A DNA stretch of 64,000 bases from Maribacter arcticus. GTDB lineage: Bacteria > Bacteroidota > Bacteroidia > Flavobacteriales > Flavobacteriaceae. The DNA is taken from assembly GCF_900167935.1 (NCBI RefSeq), contig NZ_FUYL01000003.1, forward strand, positions 356,388-420,387. The letters are read 5' to 3'. The translations under genes were made by a program, and so were the position numbers. The notes under the pieces are model-generated. The model was given only the letters and a program-made list of their open reading frames with translations, did no database searches and had not been told where the DNA came from. Positions 1 to 8,007 of this stretch are shown piece after piece (position 1 is the first letter of the stretch; each line of letters begins with the position of its first letter).

Positions 1-210
1 ATTAGTGACCAACAGTCAGCCTTTTATCAGACACCTACCTTTACACGTGTTTTACAATATGTACAATCGCACGCACAGCAATGTAAAATAAAAGAGAAAC
101 AAACCCGAAACGGATTGCGTTTATTATTGGTTTTTGAAAACATACGATCTGTAGATAGGGCGTATTTGGCGCTGAAGCCATTCGAAATAAAGGAAAAACA
201 ATTTGTTTAA
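1..210 (+). CDS. mfd: C-terminal end of probable transcription-repair coupling factor (partial)
   Basis: An open frame runs from the first base to a TAA at 208-210 and gives 69 residues without a start, so this is the 3' end of a gene that begins outside the window. The tail contains FYQTPTFTRVLQYVQ, then a basic KEKQTRNGLRLLLVFENI stretch and RSVDRAYLALKPFE. This resembles my recollection of the C-terminal (TRCF) domain of Bacteroidota Mfd, which acts in transcription-coupled repair by removing stalled RNA polymerase. The match rests on the tail only, so the name is tentative. The TerB-like gene downstream starts 2 bases after the stop, which suggests co-transcription. Confidence 0.5.
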   Translation: MSDQQSAFYQTPTFTRVLQYVQSHAQQCKIKEKQTRNGLRLLLVFENIRSVDRAYLALKPFEIKEKQFV

Positions 211-211
211 A

Positions 212-532
212 ATGAAATTTGATATATCTGAAAAATTGGCCATGGTCAATGTAATTGATTCTGTAATCGTAGCTGATGGCAAAGTACATAAAGGAGAAAT
301 AAACGCATTAAGTCTATTAATGAAAATAATTGATTTTGACAGTAATTTTTTGGTTCAGGCACGTACTATCGACACAGACCAAAGCGTAAAAATCTTAAAA
401 GGTATGTCTCAAGATAAAAAAAATAACCTAGCCCAAATCTTAAAAGATGTTGCTATTTCTGATGGTTTTATTCATGAAAAGGAAATTGATTTTATGCATC
501 ATATCTTTTCAGAAATTAGGATTATAAAATAG
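212..532 (+). CDS. TerB-like small acidic protein (paralogue 1 of 3)
   Basis: A 106-residue TerB-like protein. The family folds as a helical bundle with acidic metal-binding residues; its members include tellurite-resistance TerB, but the cellular job of stand-alone short forms is unknown. Two acidic segments stand out: VADGKVHKGE near residues 22-31 and ISDGFIHEKEID near residues 83-94. The ATG at 212 is preferred over the TTG at 203, which lies inside the end of the upstream gene. The protein is closely similar to the product of 3417-3746 and more distantly to that of 3083-3412, so the three are local duplicates. No signal peptide is visible, which suggests a cytosolic protein. Confidence 0.8.
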   Translation: MKFDISEKLAMVNVIDSVIVADGKVHKGEINALSLLMKIIDFDSNFLVQARTIDTDQSVKILKGMSQDKKNNLAQILKDVAISDGFIHEKEIDFMHHIFSEIRIIK

Positions 533-643
533 CGTAGCTAATGCCCTAAACTACATTTAAGTTTTTCATAGGTAAGCAACATTAATGTTAAAATAGGAAA
601 ATCAACTTTTGTATATTGACAAAAGATATTAATCATTAATTTT

Positions 644-1663
644 TTGGCTTTGAACGAAATAAAAATTTCATTTAATGAAATGAAAAAGGTTTTAGAATCC
701 TTGTTTCTCAAGTATTCTTTTTCTAATGAACAAGCCAAAATACTAGCCAAAATACATGCTGAAAGCACCTTAGACGGCATTAACTCTCATGGCATTAATA
801 GAGTGCCCATCTTTTTAAATTATATCACCAAAGGCCTTGTAAAAATTGATTCCACCCCAACACTAGTAGCATCACTGGGAAGTATTGAAAGATGGGACGG
901 CAACCTTGGCTCGGGGGTTTTAAACGCTATCACTTGCACCAATAAGGCTGTTCAGCTTGCAAAAACCTCCGGAATAGGTTTAATCGCCTTACGAAATACA
1001 AATCATTGGATGCGTGGCGGCACTTATGGATGGCAAGCAGCCGAACAGGGCTGCATTTCAATTATGTTTACCAATACCGCACCCAATATGCCAGCTTGGG
1101 GAGGTAAAGAAAATAGAATAGGAAATAATCCTTTAGTCGTTTCCATTCCCAGAAAAGAAGGTCATGTAGTTTTAGATATGGCACTCTCGCAATTTTCATT
1201 TGGCAAGATGGAAAACCTACATTTAAAAGGGGAGCAATTACCATTTCATGGTGGTTGGGATACTAATAATCAACTAAGTAAAAACCCTAAAGACATAATG
1301 GCTTCTGGTCGTGCATTACCTGTTGGGTATTGGAAAGGTTCTGCATTGTCTATGGTTTTAGACATGTTGGCTACCATACTTTCTGCTGGTAATTCCACCT
1401 ATAAAATTGGTCAGAAAGGAGATGAAACAGCTATTTCTCAAGTGTTTCTTTGCATTAATCCGAATGTATTTTCTGATCGCCAATTACAAGAAAAATTGTT
1501 GAGTGAAATTATTCAATATAGCCATGACGTTTCACCAATGAGCAAAGAAGATCGGACCTATTATCCTGGGGAACGAACGTTAGCTACAAGATTAAAAAAC
1601 CAAAAAGAAGGTATACCTGTAAGCTCAAAAATCTGGGAACAAATACTACTACTTTCAAAATAA
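644..1663 (+). CDS. dlgD: Ldh_2/malate-lactate dehydrogenase family, 2,3-diketo-L-gulonate reductase type
   Basis: 339 residues, the usual length for the Ldh_2 family of NAD(P)H-dependent oxidoreductases. The best remembered match is E. coli DlgD (YiaK), which reduces 2,3-diketo-L-gulonate in ascorbate/diketogulonate breakdown. Shared segments are SHGINRVP near residue 49, LRNTNHWMRGGTYGWQAAE near 116-134, and GRALPVGYWKGSALSMVLD near 223-241; the family's catalytic His lies in the SHG motif. The start is a TTG at 644 (or 650), because the alignable N-terminus (IKISFNEMKKVL) lies upstream of the first ATG at 680. No other diketogulonate or ascorbate genes are adjacent, so the substrate is inferred. 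Confidence 0.8.
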   Translation: MALNEIKISFNEMKKVLESLFLKYSFSNEQAKILAKIHAESTLDGINSHGINRVPIFLNYITKGLVKIDSTPTLVASLGSIERWDGNLGSGVLNAITCTNKAVQLAKTSGIGLIALRNTNHWMRGGTYGWQAAEQGCISIMFTNTAPNMPAWGGKENRIGNNPLVVSIPRKEGHVVLDMALSQFSFGKMENLHLKGEQLPFHGGWDTNNQLSKNPKDIMASGRALPVGYWKGSALSMVLDMLATILSAGNSTYKIGQKGDETAISQVFLCINPNVFSDRQLQEKLLSEIIQYSHDVSPMSKEDRTYYPGERTLATRLKNQKEGIPVSSKIWEQILLLSK

Positions 1664-1705
1664 ATATTTAGTACTTTTAGTAACTACACTTTCAATCAAC
1701 CACTC

Positions 1706-2974
1706 ATGAAAAATTTGTATTTCTTATTAGTATTTCTACTTTTTGTTTCTTCCTGTAAAGAATCACCAAAAAAAGAATCGATTGTAGAACCCGTAATAAT
1801 AAACTCATTAGCCAAAGCTCGAATAGATTCCGTACTAAAGAATTTTGTTGATACCAAAAACATTGCTGGTGTTTCGGCTCTAATTTTTGAACAAGGCGAG
1901 GAAGTATATTACAATGCTTTTGGCTATGCAGACCTAAATGCAAAAAAACCAATGGACCGGAATACGATTGTTCAAATTTATTCCATGACCAAACCCATAA
2001 CAGGTACAGCGTTAATGACCCTTTACGAAGAAGGTAAGTTTAAACTAGATGATCCAATCTCGAAATATCTTCCAGAATTTTCAAACATGACTGTTTACAC
2101 AGGTGTAGATTCAAAGGGAAATGTAATGACTGAACCACTTAAAAGAGAGGTTAGCATTAGAGATATTACAAGGCATACCGCAGGTTTTCCGAACAGAGCA
2201 GACATTATCGGACTTAGTGAACTTATGATAAAAGCCGATGCTATGAATCGCGAAAATACCTTAGCCCAAATGGGAGAGAAAATGGGAGAAGTCCCATTAT
2301 GGTTTCAGCCAGGCACACAATGGGAATATGGACCATGTGTTGATGTACAAGCATTATTGGTAGAGCGTATAGCAGGTGTGCCTTATGGTGAATATGTTAA
2401 AAAACACATTTTAGACCCACTTGAAATGAGCGAAACCAGATATTTTATTCCTAATGAAGATAGAGATCGATTCGCCAAATTGTACATAAGAAAAGGTGAA
2501 GGTGAATTAGTTCAAGATTCTATAACATATAGTAATTATACCGAACATTGGCCACTTACCAGAGGTGGCTCTGGACTCACCTCAACGTTAGACAACTATA
2601 TGCGTTTCGCACAGATGCTAGTTCATCAAGGTAGTTTAGATTCCGTTAAAATTTTAAAACCAGAAACTATTCAATTAATGGCGACCAATCAATTGGCAGA
2701 TAGTGTTACTGAACGTTCTTGGTTACCTTCTAAAGGCCAAGTTGGTTTCGGTATCGACTTTGCCGTGCGGGTAGCACCACCAAAAACACCTGAAGAAAAT
2801 AATGGTGTAGTTGGTGAGTTTTACTGGGATGGAGCCGCTTCAACCTTATTTTGGATAGATCCAGTTAACAACTTAACTGCAGTTCTTTTTGTACAACTAT
2901 TCCCTTATGACCAAATAGGTCTACATAAGCAGTTTAGAGATGCTGTTTATGGTCCATATTCGTTTGACAAATAA
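1706..2974 (+). CDS. Serine hydrolase, class C beta-lactamase/esterase-like, lipoprotein
   Basis: 422 residues. The N-terminus is a lipoprotein signal with the lipobox cysteine at about residue 17 (FVSSC), so the protein is probably anchored in the outer or inner membrane. The catalytic SxxK motif is SMTK at residues 93-96, and a tyrosine at about 208 (EYGP) fits the second motif position. A GGSGL segment lies further on. This family holds esterases, D-peptidases and true beta-lactamases, and the sequence does not tell them apart. A second, unlinked member is at 15352-16638. The gene follows dlgD on the same strand with a 42-base gap. A role in resistance should not be assumed. Confidence 0.85.
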   Translation: MKNLYFLLVFLLFVSSCKESPKKESIVEPVIINSLAKARIDSVLKNFVDTKNIAGVSALIFEQGEEVYYNAFGYADLNAKKPMDRNTIVQIYSMTKPITGTALMTLYEEGKFKLDDPISKYLPEFSNMTVYTGVDSKGNVMTEPLKREVSIRDITRHTAGFPNRADIIGLSELMIKADAMNRENTLAQMGEKMGEVPLWFQPGTQWEYGPCVDVQALLVERIAGVPYGEYVKKHILDPLEMSETRYFIPNEDRDRFAKLYIRKGEGELVQDSITYSNYTEHWPLTRGGSGLTSTLDNYMRFAQMLVHQGSLDSVKILKPETIQLMATNQLADSVTERSWLPSKGQVGFGIDFAVRVAPPKTPEENNGVVGEFYWDGAASTLFWIDPVNNLTAVLFVQLFPYDQIGLHKQFRDAVYGPYSFDK

Positions 2975-3082
2975 CATAAGACCTATCCCTTAATAACTTT
3001 TAACAACCTTGGAAAACTCATTAATAAAGTACATTCAAAATTTCTTGGGTTTTTCTTATCTTTAAACTCTTAAAAAAAACAC

Positions 3083-3412
3083 ATGAAGTTTGAAGAGTTT
3101 GTAAAAGCAGCCTTTGTAAAGATGATTTACGAGGTTATACAGGCAGACGGTAAAGTTCACCCCGGAGAATTAGAAATACTAAATGATCTTAAAAAAACCC
3201 TAGGTTTTGATGATGCATTTTTAGAACGAACTAAAAAGCTAGATTACGATAATGCGCTTGTTACTCTTTACAATATACCTCATGAGCAAAAGAAAGCTTT
3301 GGTGAATATTTTAGATGAGGTAGCCATATCTGATGGGTCAGTTCACAAAAAAGAAATGGCTTTAATCATAGATACATTTATTAATATTGGTTTAGGTGAA
3401 GAGACAGAATAG
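3083..3412 (+). CDS. TerB-like small acidic protein (paralogue 2 of 3)
   Basis: A 109-residue TerB-like protein with the same two acidic signatures as its neighbours: QADGKVHPGELE near residues 20-31 and AISDGSVHKKE near 83-93. It is the most divergent of the three local copies. Its stop at 3410-3412 lies 4 bases before the ATG of the next copy, so the two are almost certainly co-transcribed. No signal peptide or membrane segment is visible. The function of short TerB-like proteins in this phylum is unknown to me. Confidence 0.8.
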   Translation: MKFEEFVKAAFVKMIYEVIQADGKVHPGELEILNDLKKTLGFDDAFLERTKKLDYDNALVTLYNIPHEQKKALVNILDEVAISDGSVHKKEMALIIDTFINIGLGEETE

Positions 3413-3416
3413 CAGT

Positions 3417-3746
3417 ATGGAATTTACAAGAGAGGAAAAATTAGCTGTAGTTAAAATGGTAGATTATGTAATATTAGCCGACAGCAAAGTAGATCCTGCC
3501 GAAATGAATTTACTTACTCAATTAATGGAACGATTTAGTTTTGATAGCTTTTTTATTGGGCAAGCCAGAAATTTAAATAAGGATAAAGCTTTTAAAACCT
3601 TAAGATTAATGTCTTTGAGCAAGAAGAAAACCTTAGCTCAACTTTTAGACGAAGTTGCCATATCTGATGGCTTCATTCATGAAAAAGAAATCATCAAAAT
3701 AACAGAAGCTCTTGGCCATATGGAAATCGGTAGAGAGTTGTTTTAA
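3417..3746 (+). CDS. TerB-like small acidic protein (paralogue 3 of 3)
   Basis: A 109-residue TerB-like protein. The ATG at 3417 is chosen over the GTG at 3396, which would overlap the upstream gene; the chosen start gives MEFTREEKLAVVK, aligning with the start of the copy at 212-532. The acidic motifs are ADSKVDPAEMN and ISDGFIHEKEI; the glycine of the first is replaced by serine. Its C-terminal half is nearly identical to that of paralogue 1, so these two look like the more recent duplicates even though paralogue 2 lies between them. Confidence 0.8.
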   Translation: MEFTREEKLAVVKMVDYVILADSKVDPAEMNLLTQLMERFSFDSFFIGQARNLNKDKAFKTLRLMSLSKKKTLAQLLDEVAISDGFIHEKEIIKITEALGHMEIGRELF

Positions 3747-3891
3747 TAGCGTTTAAGTACCATTCGAATAACTTAGCCATTATCGTCCATCTCAACAAAA
3801 AGTTAATTAATAAGGACTTTAGCACACTAAAAGACGTTAAAATATCATTCTTTTAAAGCAATTCTGGTCCAATAATTGTTTTTCCTTTTCT

Positions 3892-5211
3892 ATGAAAGTT
3901 TTATATACATACTGCATCTTATTAATTTCAATTGGGTTAAACGCTCAAGGTTCTATCTCTGGTAATTTCTCTCCTGCAAAAGATTTTAAATGGTTAATAG
4001 CCTATGAATTAACCCCAGGTGGCGAAAAATACACTGCAGACACAGCTGTAAAAGAGGGTTCATTTACATTAGAAATGCCTATTAATGCACAACCCGGCAT
4101 GTATAGATTAGTGTATGCTGTACCACAAAATGAATTTTATATTGATGTTATCTATGATAAAAAGGAGCAGGTAAAATTCAATTTTAACATTCAAGACGGA
4201 TTAACAATCACTAATTCAGAAGAGAATAAGTGGTTCAATGAATATTTTTCTAAGATTACAAAGGCCCAAGATAGGCTAATGGAGTATTATGAAAAAGGAA
4301 ATGAATCGAAGAAGGAGTTTACAGATATAATAAAAGAATTAAAAACTATTCAAAAGTCTTACGAGGAAAACCATACCAATACTATAGCCCATAAATTCAT
4401 AAAGGCAAATAGGTCTTATCTTTCTGAAGATTATGAAGATTTAGAAACATTTCTAAAACATAAGAAGAAACATCATTTTGATAATTTAAATTTAAACGAC
4501 CCTATTTTACAAGGCTCAAATTTTCTAACTGATAAAATTGCCAGTTATGTTTTCTCTGCCTTACCATCAGATATTGCAACCAACAATGCGTTAGATATAG
4601 AAATAATTAAAAATGTAAAGACTGCTGCTGACTTTATTAAAAATACACCTATAAACTTTCAAACTAAGGCCTTACATCATATTTGGGAAATAGCAGAAGC
4701 AAATTCTATGGGCCCTGTGCAAGATTATACGTTCACAAATCATTTAAAAAAATTAGCTATTGCAAATGGAAATCAGAAAATGGTTGATGATATTGAATCT
4801 TCTACAAGACTAAGGGTAGGTGCAAAATCACCCGAAATTACTTGGGAAGCCAATGGAAAAAAACATGCTCTTTCTACTATGGAAAAAGCAGAAAACTACT
4901 TACTGGTATTTTGGAGCAGTACCTGTTCACATTGTCTAAAAGAACTACCCGAATTACACAAAGAATTAAAAGGTTATGATTCTTTAAAGGTATTAGCCAT
5001 AGGATTAGAAGATGATGAAATAAATTGGAAAAAGGTATCTGCTACCCTACCCGATTTCAGTCATGCCATTGCGCTTGGAAAATGGGAAAGTGAATATGCC
5101 CACACCTTCAAAATTCAAAGCACACCCACCTACTTTATTTTAGATAGTGAAAAACGCTTTATAGCCAAGCCTGAATCGGATAAAGAAGTGGTTGAATTTC
5201 TAGAAAATTAA
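3892..5211 (+). CDS. Secreted TlpA-like thioredoxin-domain protein
   Basis: 439 residues. A Sec signal peptide ends near LNAQG (residue 20). The N-terminal part (about 20-110) looks like the beta-rich DUF4369-type domain common in Bacteroidota TlpA proteins. A long helical middle follows, then a thioredoxin-like domain from about residue 315. The redox motif is C345-S-H-C348 in WSSTCSHCLKELPE, and the cis-proline position is seen in IQSTPTYFI. Such periplasmic proteins reduce or exchange disulfides, for example for cytochrome c maturation. Its 3' end overlaps the convergent gene at 5208 by 4 bases, so no separate terminator is present between them. Confidence 0.85.
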   Translation: MKVLYTYCILLISIGLNAQGSISGNFSPAKDFKWLIAYELTPGGEKYTADTAVKEGSFTLEMPINAQPGMYRLVYAVPQNEFYIDVIYDKKEQVKFNFNIQDGLTITNSEENKWFNEYFSKITKAQDRLMEYYEKGNESKKEFTDIIKELKTIQKSYEENHTNTIAHKFIKANRSYLSEDYEDLETFLKHKKKHHFDNLNLNDPILQGSNFLTDKIASYVFSALPSDIATNNALDIEIIKNVKTAADFIKNTPINFQTKALHHIWEIAEANSMGPVQDYTFTNHLKKLAIANGNQKMVDDIESSTRLRVGAKSPEITWEANGKKHALSTMEKAENYLLVFWSSTCSHCLKELPELHKELKGYDSLKVLAIGLEDDEINWKKVSATLPDFSHAIALGKWESEYAHTFKIQSTPTYFILDSEKRFIAKPESDKEVVEFLEN

Positions 5212-5867
5212 AGAGCTTTTAAATCCTTTATAGTTTTAAAGGCTATATCTACTTGTTCGTCATTCACTAGAATAGTAAATTCATTTGTAGTAGAAATTAC
5301 TTCGTAAAGAACAATTCCTTCCCAAGCCAAACGCTGAAAAATGAAATAATAAATACCAGGTACAGATACGTTCTCCGCTGGTAATTTAACGGTAATTGAA
5401 GAAAGATCTTCTGCCTTCTGCGTGCATTTTTCATCCTTAAACAACAACTCAACGGTTTTGTCCATAACATTGCTAATCACGATATTAATTTCATTTACAC
5501 CACGGCTAGAAGTATAAAAGACATCTTGATTATTATTGATTTCTTCCAATAATTTCGCTTGATGCACTAAAATTTTATCCGATGCTAAAAAGGTATAATC
5601 TGTCAATGAAGAACGAACTGTTATTTCACCGATATTCTTTAAAACCTTTAAAATTTTATGGGTTGCCCTAAATTCCAAATCATCCGATAATCTTTTTAAA
5701 GCCATTACTATGGCACCATTACGAATGTCTTTTCCTAATTCGTGCTCAATCTCTGGTTTTACTATTCTTGATAATGATGTAAGGTTGATGATACCTTGTG
5801 CTAAGGCGCTTTGTAGAAATGGTTTTTTCTTAATGTACTCTTCTACGACTGATGATATTGTTTTCAT
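5208..5867 (-). CDS. ACT-like domain protein, often annotated as aspartate kinase
   Basis: 219 residues. This is a conserved flavobacterial family usually labelled aspartate kinase, but it lacks the amino-acid kinase catalytic domain. The N-terminal 95 residues are helical and winged-helix-like (IINLTSLSRIVKPEIE, GAIVMALKRL), and the C-terminal half has two ACT-like segments, including GVNEINIVIS and VPGIYYFIFQRLAWEGI. A ligand-sensing or regulatory role is more likely than kinase activity; that is inference. The gene converges on the thioredoxin gene. An inverted repeat TAACAA-C-TTGTTA lies just upstream of the start, at about 5894-5906. Confidence 0.7.
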   Translation of the reverse strand: MKTISSVVEEYIKKKPFLQSALAQGIINLTSLSRIVKPEIEHELGKDIRNGAIVMALKRLSDDLEFRATHKILKVLKNIGEITVRSSLTDYTFLASDKILVHQAKLLEEINNNQDVFYTSSRGVNEINIVISNVMDKTVELLFKDEKCTQKAEDLSSITVKLPAENVSVPGIYYFIFQRLAWEGIVLYEVISTTNEFTILVNDEQVDIAFKTIKDLKAL

Positions 5868-5956
5868 TTTACTGCTTGGTTGTTGTGCAAATATAACAAC
5901 TTGTTACAAATAAAACAAAATGTTTGTATATAAAATCTACTCCGCAAGTAGATTAT

Positions 5957-6316
5957 TCAAAAATGATAGAAAGCAGATTCCAAATGTTCCAGCTTAAACC
6001 GATTTTTATTTTTTAGAATTGTAATGATATCAAAACGGACATCCACATCAATTTCATTATCGGTAACATAATGATCTGCAGCCATAACCAATAGTTTAAT
6101 TTTTTTCGGTGTTACCGTTTCCGCTATATTCTCGATATAATCAGATCTTCTTGACCTTACTTCAACAATGGCCAATATATCATTCTTTTGAGCAATGATA
6201 TCTATTTCTGCTTGCAAGTATCTGTAATTCTTATAATTAATAGTGTATCCTTTTTTTATTAGATAGTCAACCGCTATTTGTTCGCCTTCCTTACCAAATT
6301 CATTATGTTTTCCCAT
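5957..6316 (-). CDS. YraN family (UPF0102) endonuclease-like protein
   Basis: 119 residues from the ATG at 6316 (MGKHNEFGKEGEQ), preferred over a GTG 9 bases upstream because YraN proteins begin with this segment. The fold is restriction-endonuclease-like: GEQIAVDYLIKKGY, then AEIDIIAQKNDILAIVEVRSR, which holds the D-x(n)-ExR active-site pattern. Family members are suggested to act in DNA processing or Holliday-junction-type substrates, but the role is not established. It is read in the same direction as the ACT-like gene, with a gap of about 89 bases. Confidence 0.85.
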   Translation of the reverse strand: MGKHNEFGKEGEQIAVDYLIKKGYTINYKNYRYLQAEIDIIAQKNDILAIVEVRSRRSDYIENIAETVTPKKIKLLVMAADHYVTDNEIDVDVRFDIITILKNKNRFKLEHLESAFYHF

Positions 6317-6502
6317 AATAACCACTAAAGATTGTGCAATTCATCGAAAATACCAGTCTTTCGACGCTTTTTTGTTAATAAATATCGTTATTTGGATTTT
6401 AAGTATCGAAAATAGATAGTTTAAAATACTATACCAAATTTCGAAACGTTTAGAATAGAAGCCCCAACTCTACGAACGTAATATAAATGCCTATTTAAGA
6501 AT

Positions 6503-7996
6503 ATGGAATATTTCATTAATTGTAATACTTCTACTCTTACTCCGTACACTGCCAATTTAGACCAATTACGAGCATCACATTTATACAGAAGATTAGGATT
6601 CAGTGCCTCGGTCGCTACTATTAATCAAGCCACGGGCCAATCCGCGGCAGCTTTAGTTGATAGTTTGGTAGACCAAGCTCTAAACATGGCACCAATACCC
6701 GCACCAACATGGGCGAATTGGACAAATGCCAATTATCCTGAAGACGATGATGCACGCAATCAATTGAAGAATCAGCAGAAATCTGAATTTCAATTAAATT
6801 ACGCGAACGGATTATTGAATAATAATCTAAGAGATCGGTTAAGCTTTTTCTGGAGCAACCATTTTGTAACAGAACTAGAGGTCTATAATTGTAATTCATA
6901 TTTATATGAATACATCGATTGTCTACAGCGAAATTCATTACGTAATTTTAAAACTTTTGTAAGTGAAATAGGGTTGACCAATGCTATGTTATACTACTTA
7001 GATGGAGTATTCAATAATGGTAACAATCCTAACGAAAATTATGGTCGTGAGTTATATGAGCTTTTCACACTAGGTGAAGGCAATGGCTATACAGAAGAGG
7101 ATATCATAGAAACCGCCAAAGCTTTAAGTGGTTATGTTGAACGCACTGAAATAGGCTGTTCACCAGTAGCTTTTGATGCCACCAAACACGATGCAGGATC
7201 CAAAACCATTCTAGGACAGACCGGTAATTGGGGTTATGATGATGTTATTAATATTCTTTTTGACCAGAGGGCTCCAGAAATTGCAGAATTTATCTGTCGC
7301 AAATTATATGAATTTTTCGTGCATCCAGATTCTAAGGATGAAGCAAATAATGCACAAACCATAATAAATGGTATGGCCGCAACATTTGTTTCTAATGACT
7401 TTGAAATCGCACCTGTCTTACGACAGCTATTTAAAAGTCAACATTTCTTTGATGACGAAGCAATTGGTGTAATCATTAAAAGTCCGATAGATTTTTATTT
7501 CAATACACTAAAAGAAACCGGTTTCAGCTATACAGATACAAATGTTGCTGAAATGGTCAACTATAGTGCACTTCTGAGTCAAGAAATCTTTGAACCAGTT
7601 GATGTGGCCGGATGGCAACGTGATAGATCTTGGATCAATACCAATTTTATGATTGGGCGTTGGCTAACTATTGAAAGTATTTTGGAAAACTTTTATATGG
7701 CCGACAATGAACAATTTAGAACATTAGGTCTAGATATATCCGGCAATGCAGGATTGACAAGCACAAATCCTGATGTAGTTGCAAGACTAATTATTGATTT
7801 TATTCTCCCTAAAGGACTTCTAGACGAGCCTGAATATAGTAAAGCGTTTGCCATATTTAGAAGTGATATAGAAGAAGTTTATTATGAAGGTGGCAACCAA
7901 GAATCTTGGACTTTGGCTACTTGGCCACAAGCTCCATTTCAAGTATATCTTCTTTTACAATATTTAGCTAGACAACCTGAGTTTCAATTAAAATAA
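6503..7996 (+). CDS. DUF1800 family protein
   Basis: 497 residues. Typical DUF1800 features are visible: the N-terminal HLYRRLGFSAS, DRLSFFWSNHFVT near residue 111, and NYGRELYELFTLGEGNGYTE near 178, followed by WLTIES. DUF1800 genes are almost always paired with DUF1501 genes, as here, with an 11-base gap. The biochemical function is unknown; the pair is generally thought to act outside the cytoplasm, yet no clear signal peptide is visible at this N-terminus. Nothing suggests truncation. It is likely the first gene of a two-gene operon closed by the terminator at 9730-9767. Confidence 0.9.
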   Translation: MEYFINCNTSTLTPYTANLDQLRASHLYRRLGFSASVATINQATGQSAAALVDSLVDQALNMAPIPAPTWANWTNANYPEDDDARNQLKNQQKSEFQLNYANGLLNNNLRDRLSFFWSNHFVTELEVYNCNSYLYEYIDCLQRNSLRNFKTFVSEIGLTNAMLYYLDGVFNNGNNPNENYGRELYELFTLGEGNGYTEEDIIETAKALSGYVERTEIGCSPVAFDATKHDAGSKTILGQTGNWGYDDVINILFDQRAPEIAEFICRKLYEFFVHPDSKDEANNAQTIINGMAATFVSNDFEIAPVLRQLFKSQHFFDDEAIGVIIKSPIDFYFNTLKETGFSYTDTNVAEMVNYSALLSQEIFEPVDVAGWQRDRSWINTNFMIGRWLTIESILENFYMADNEQFRTLGLDISGNAGLTSTNPDVVARLIIDFILPKGLLDEPEYSKAFAIFRSDIEEVYYEGGNQESWTLATWPQAPFQVYLLLQYLARQPEFQLK

Positions 7997-8007
7997 TACC
8001 TACAACT

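Noticed and set aside
1706..2974. Beta-lactamase resistance gene
   Set aside because: Only the SxxK-type serine hydrolase fold is shown. Esterases and peptidases share it, and the YxN and KTG motifs are not canonical.
5208..5867. Aspartate kinase
   Set aside because: The name is common for this family, but the amino-acid kinase domain is absent and only helical and ACT-like parts are visible.
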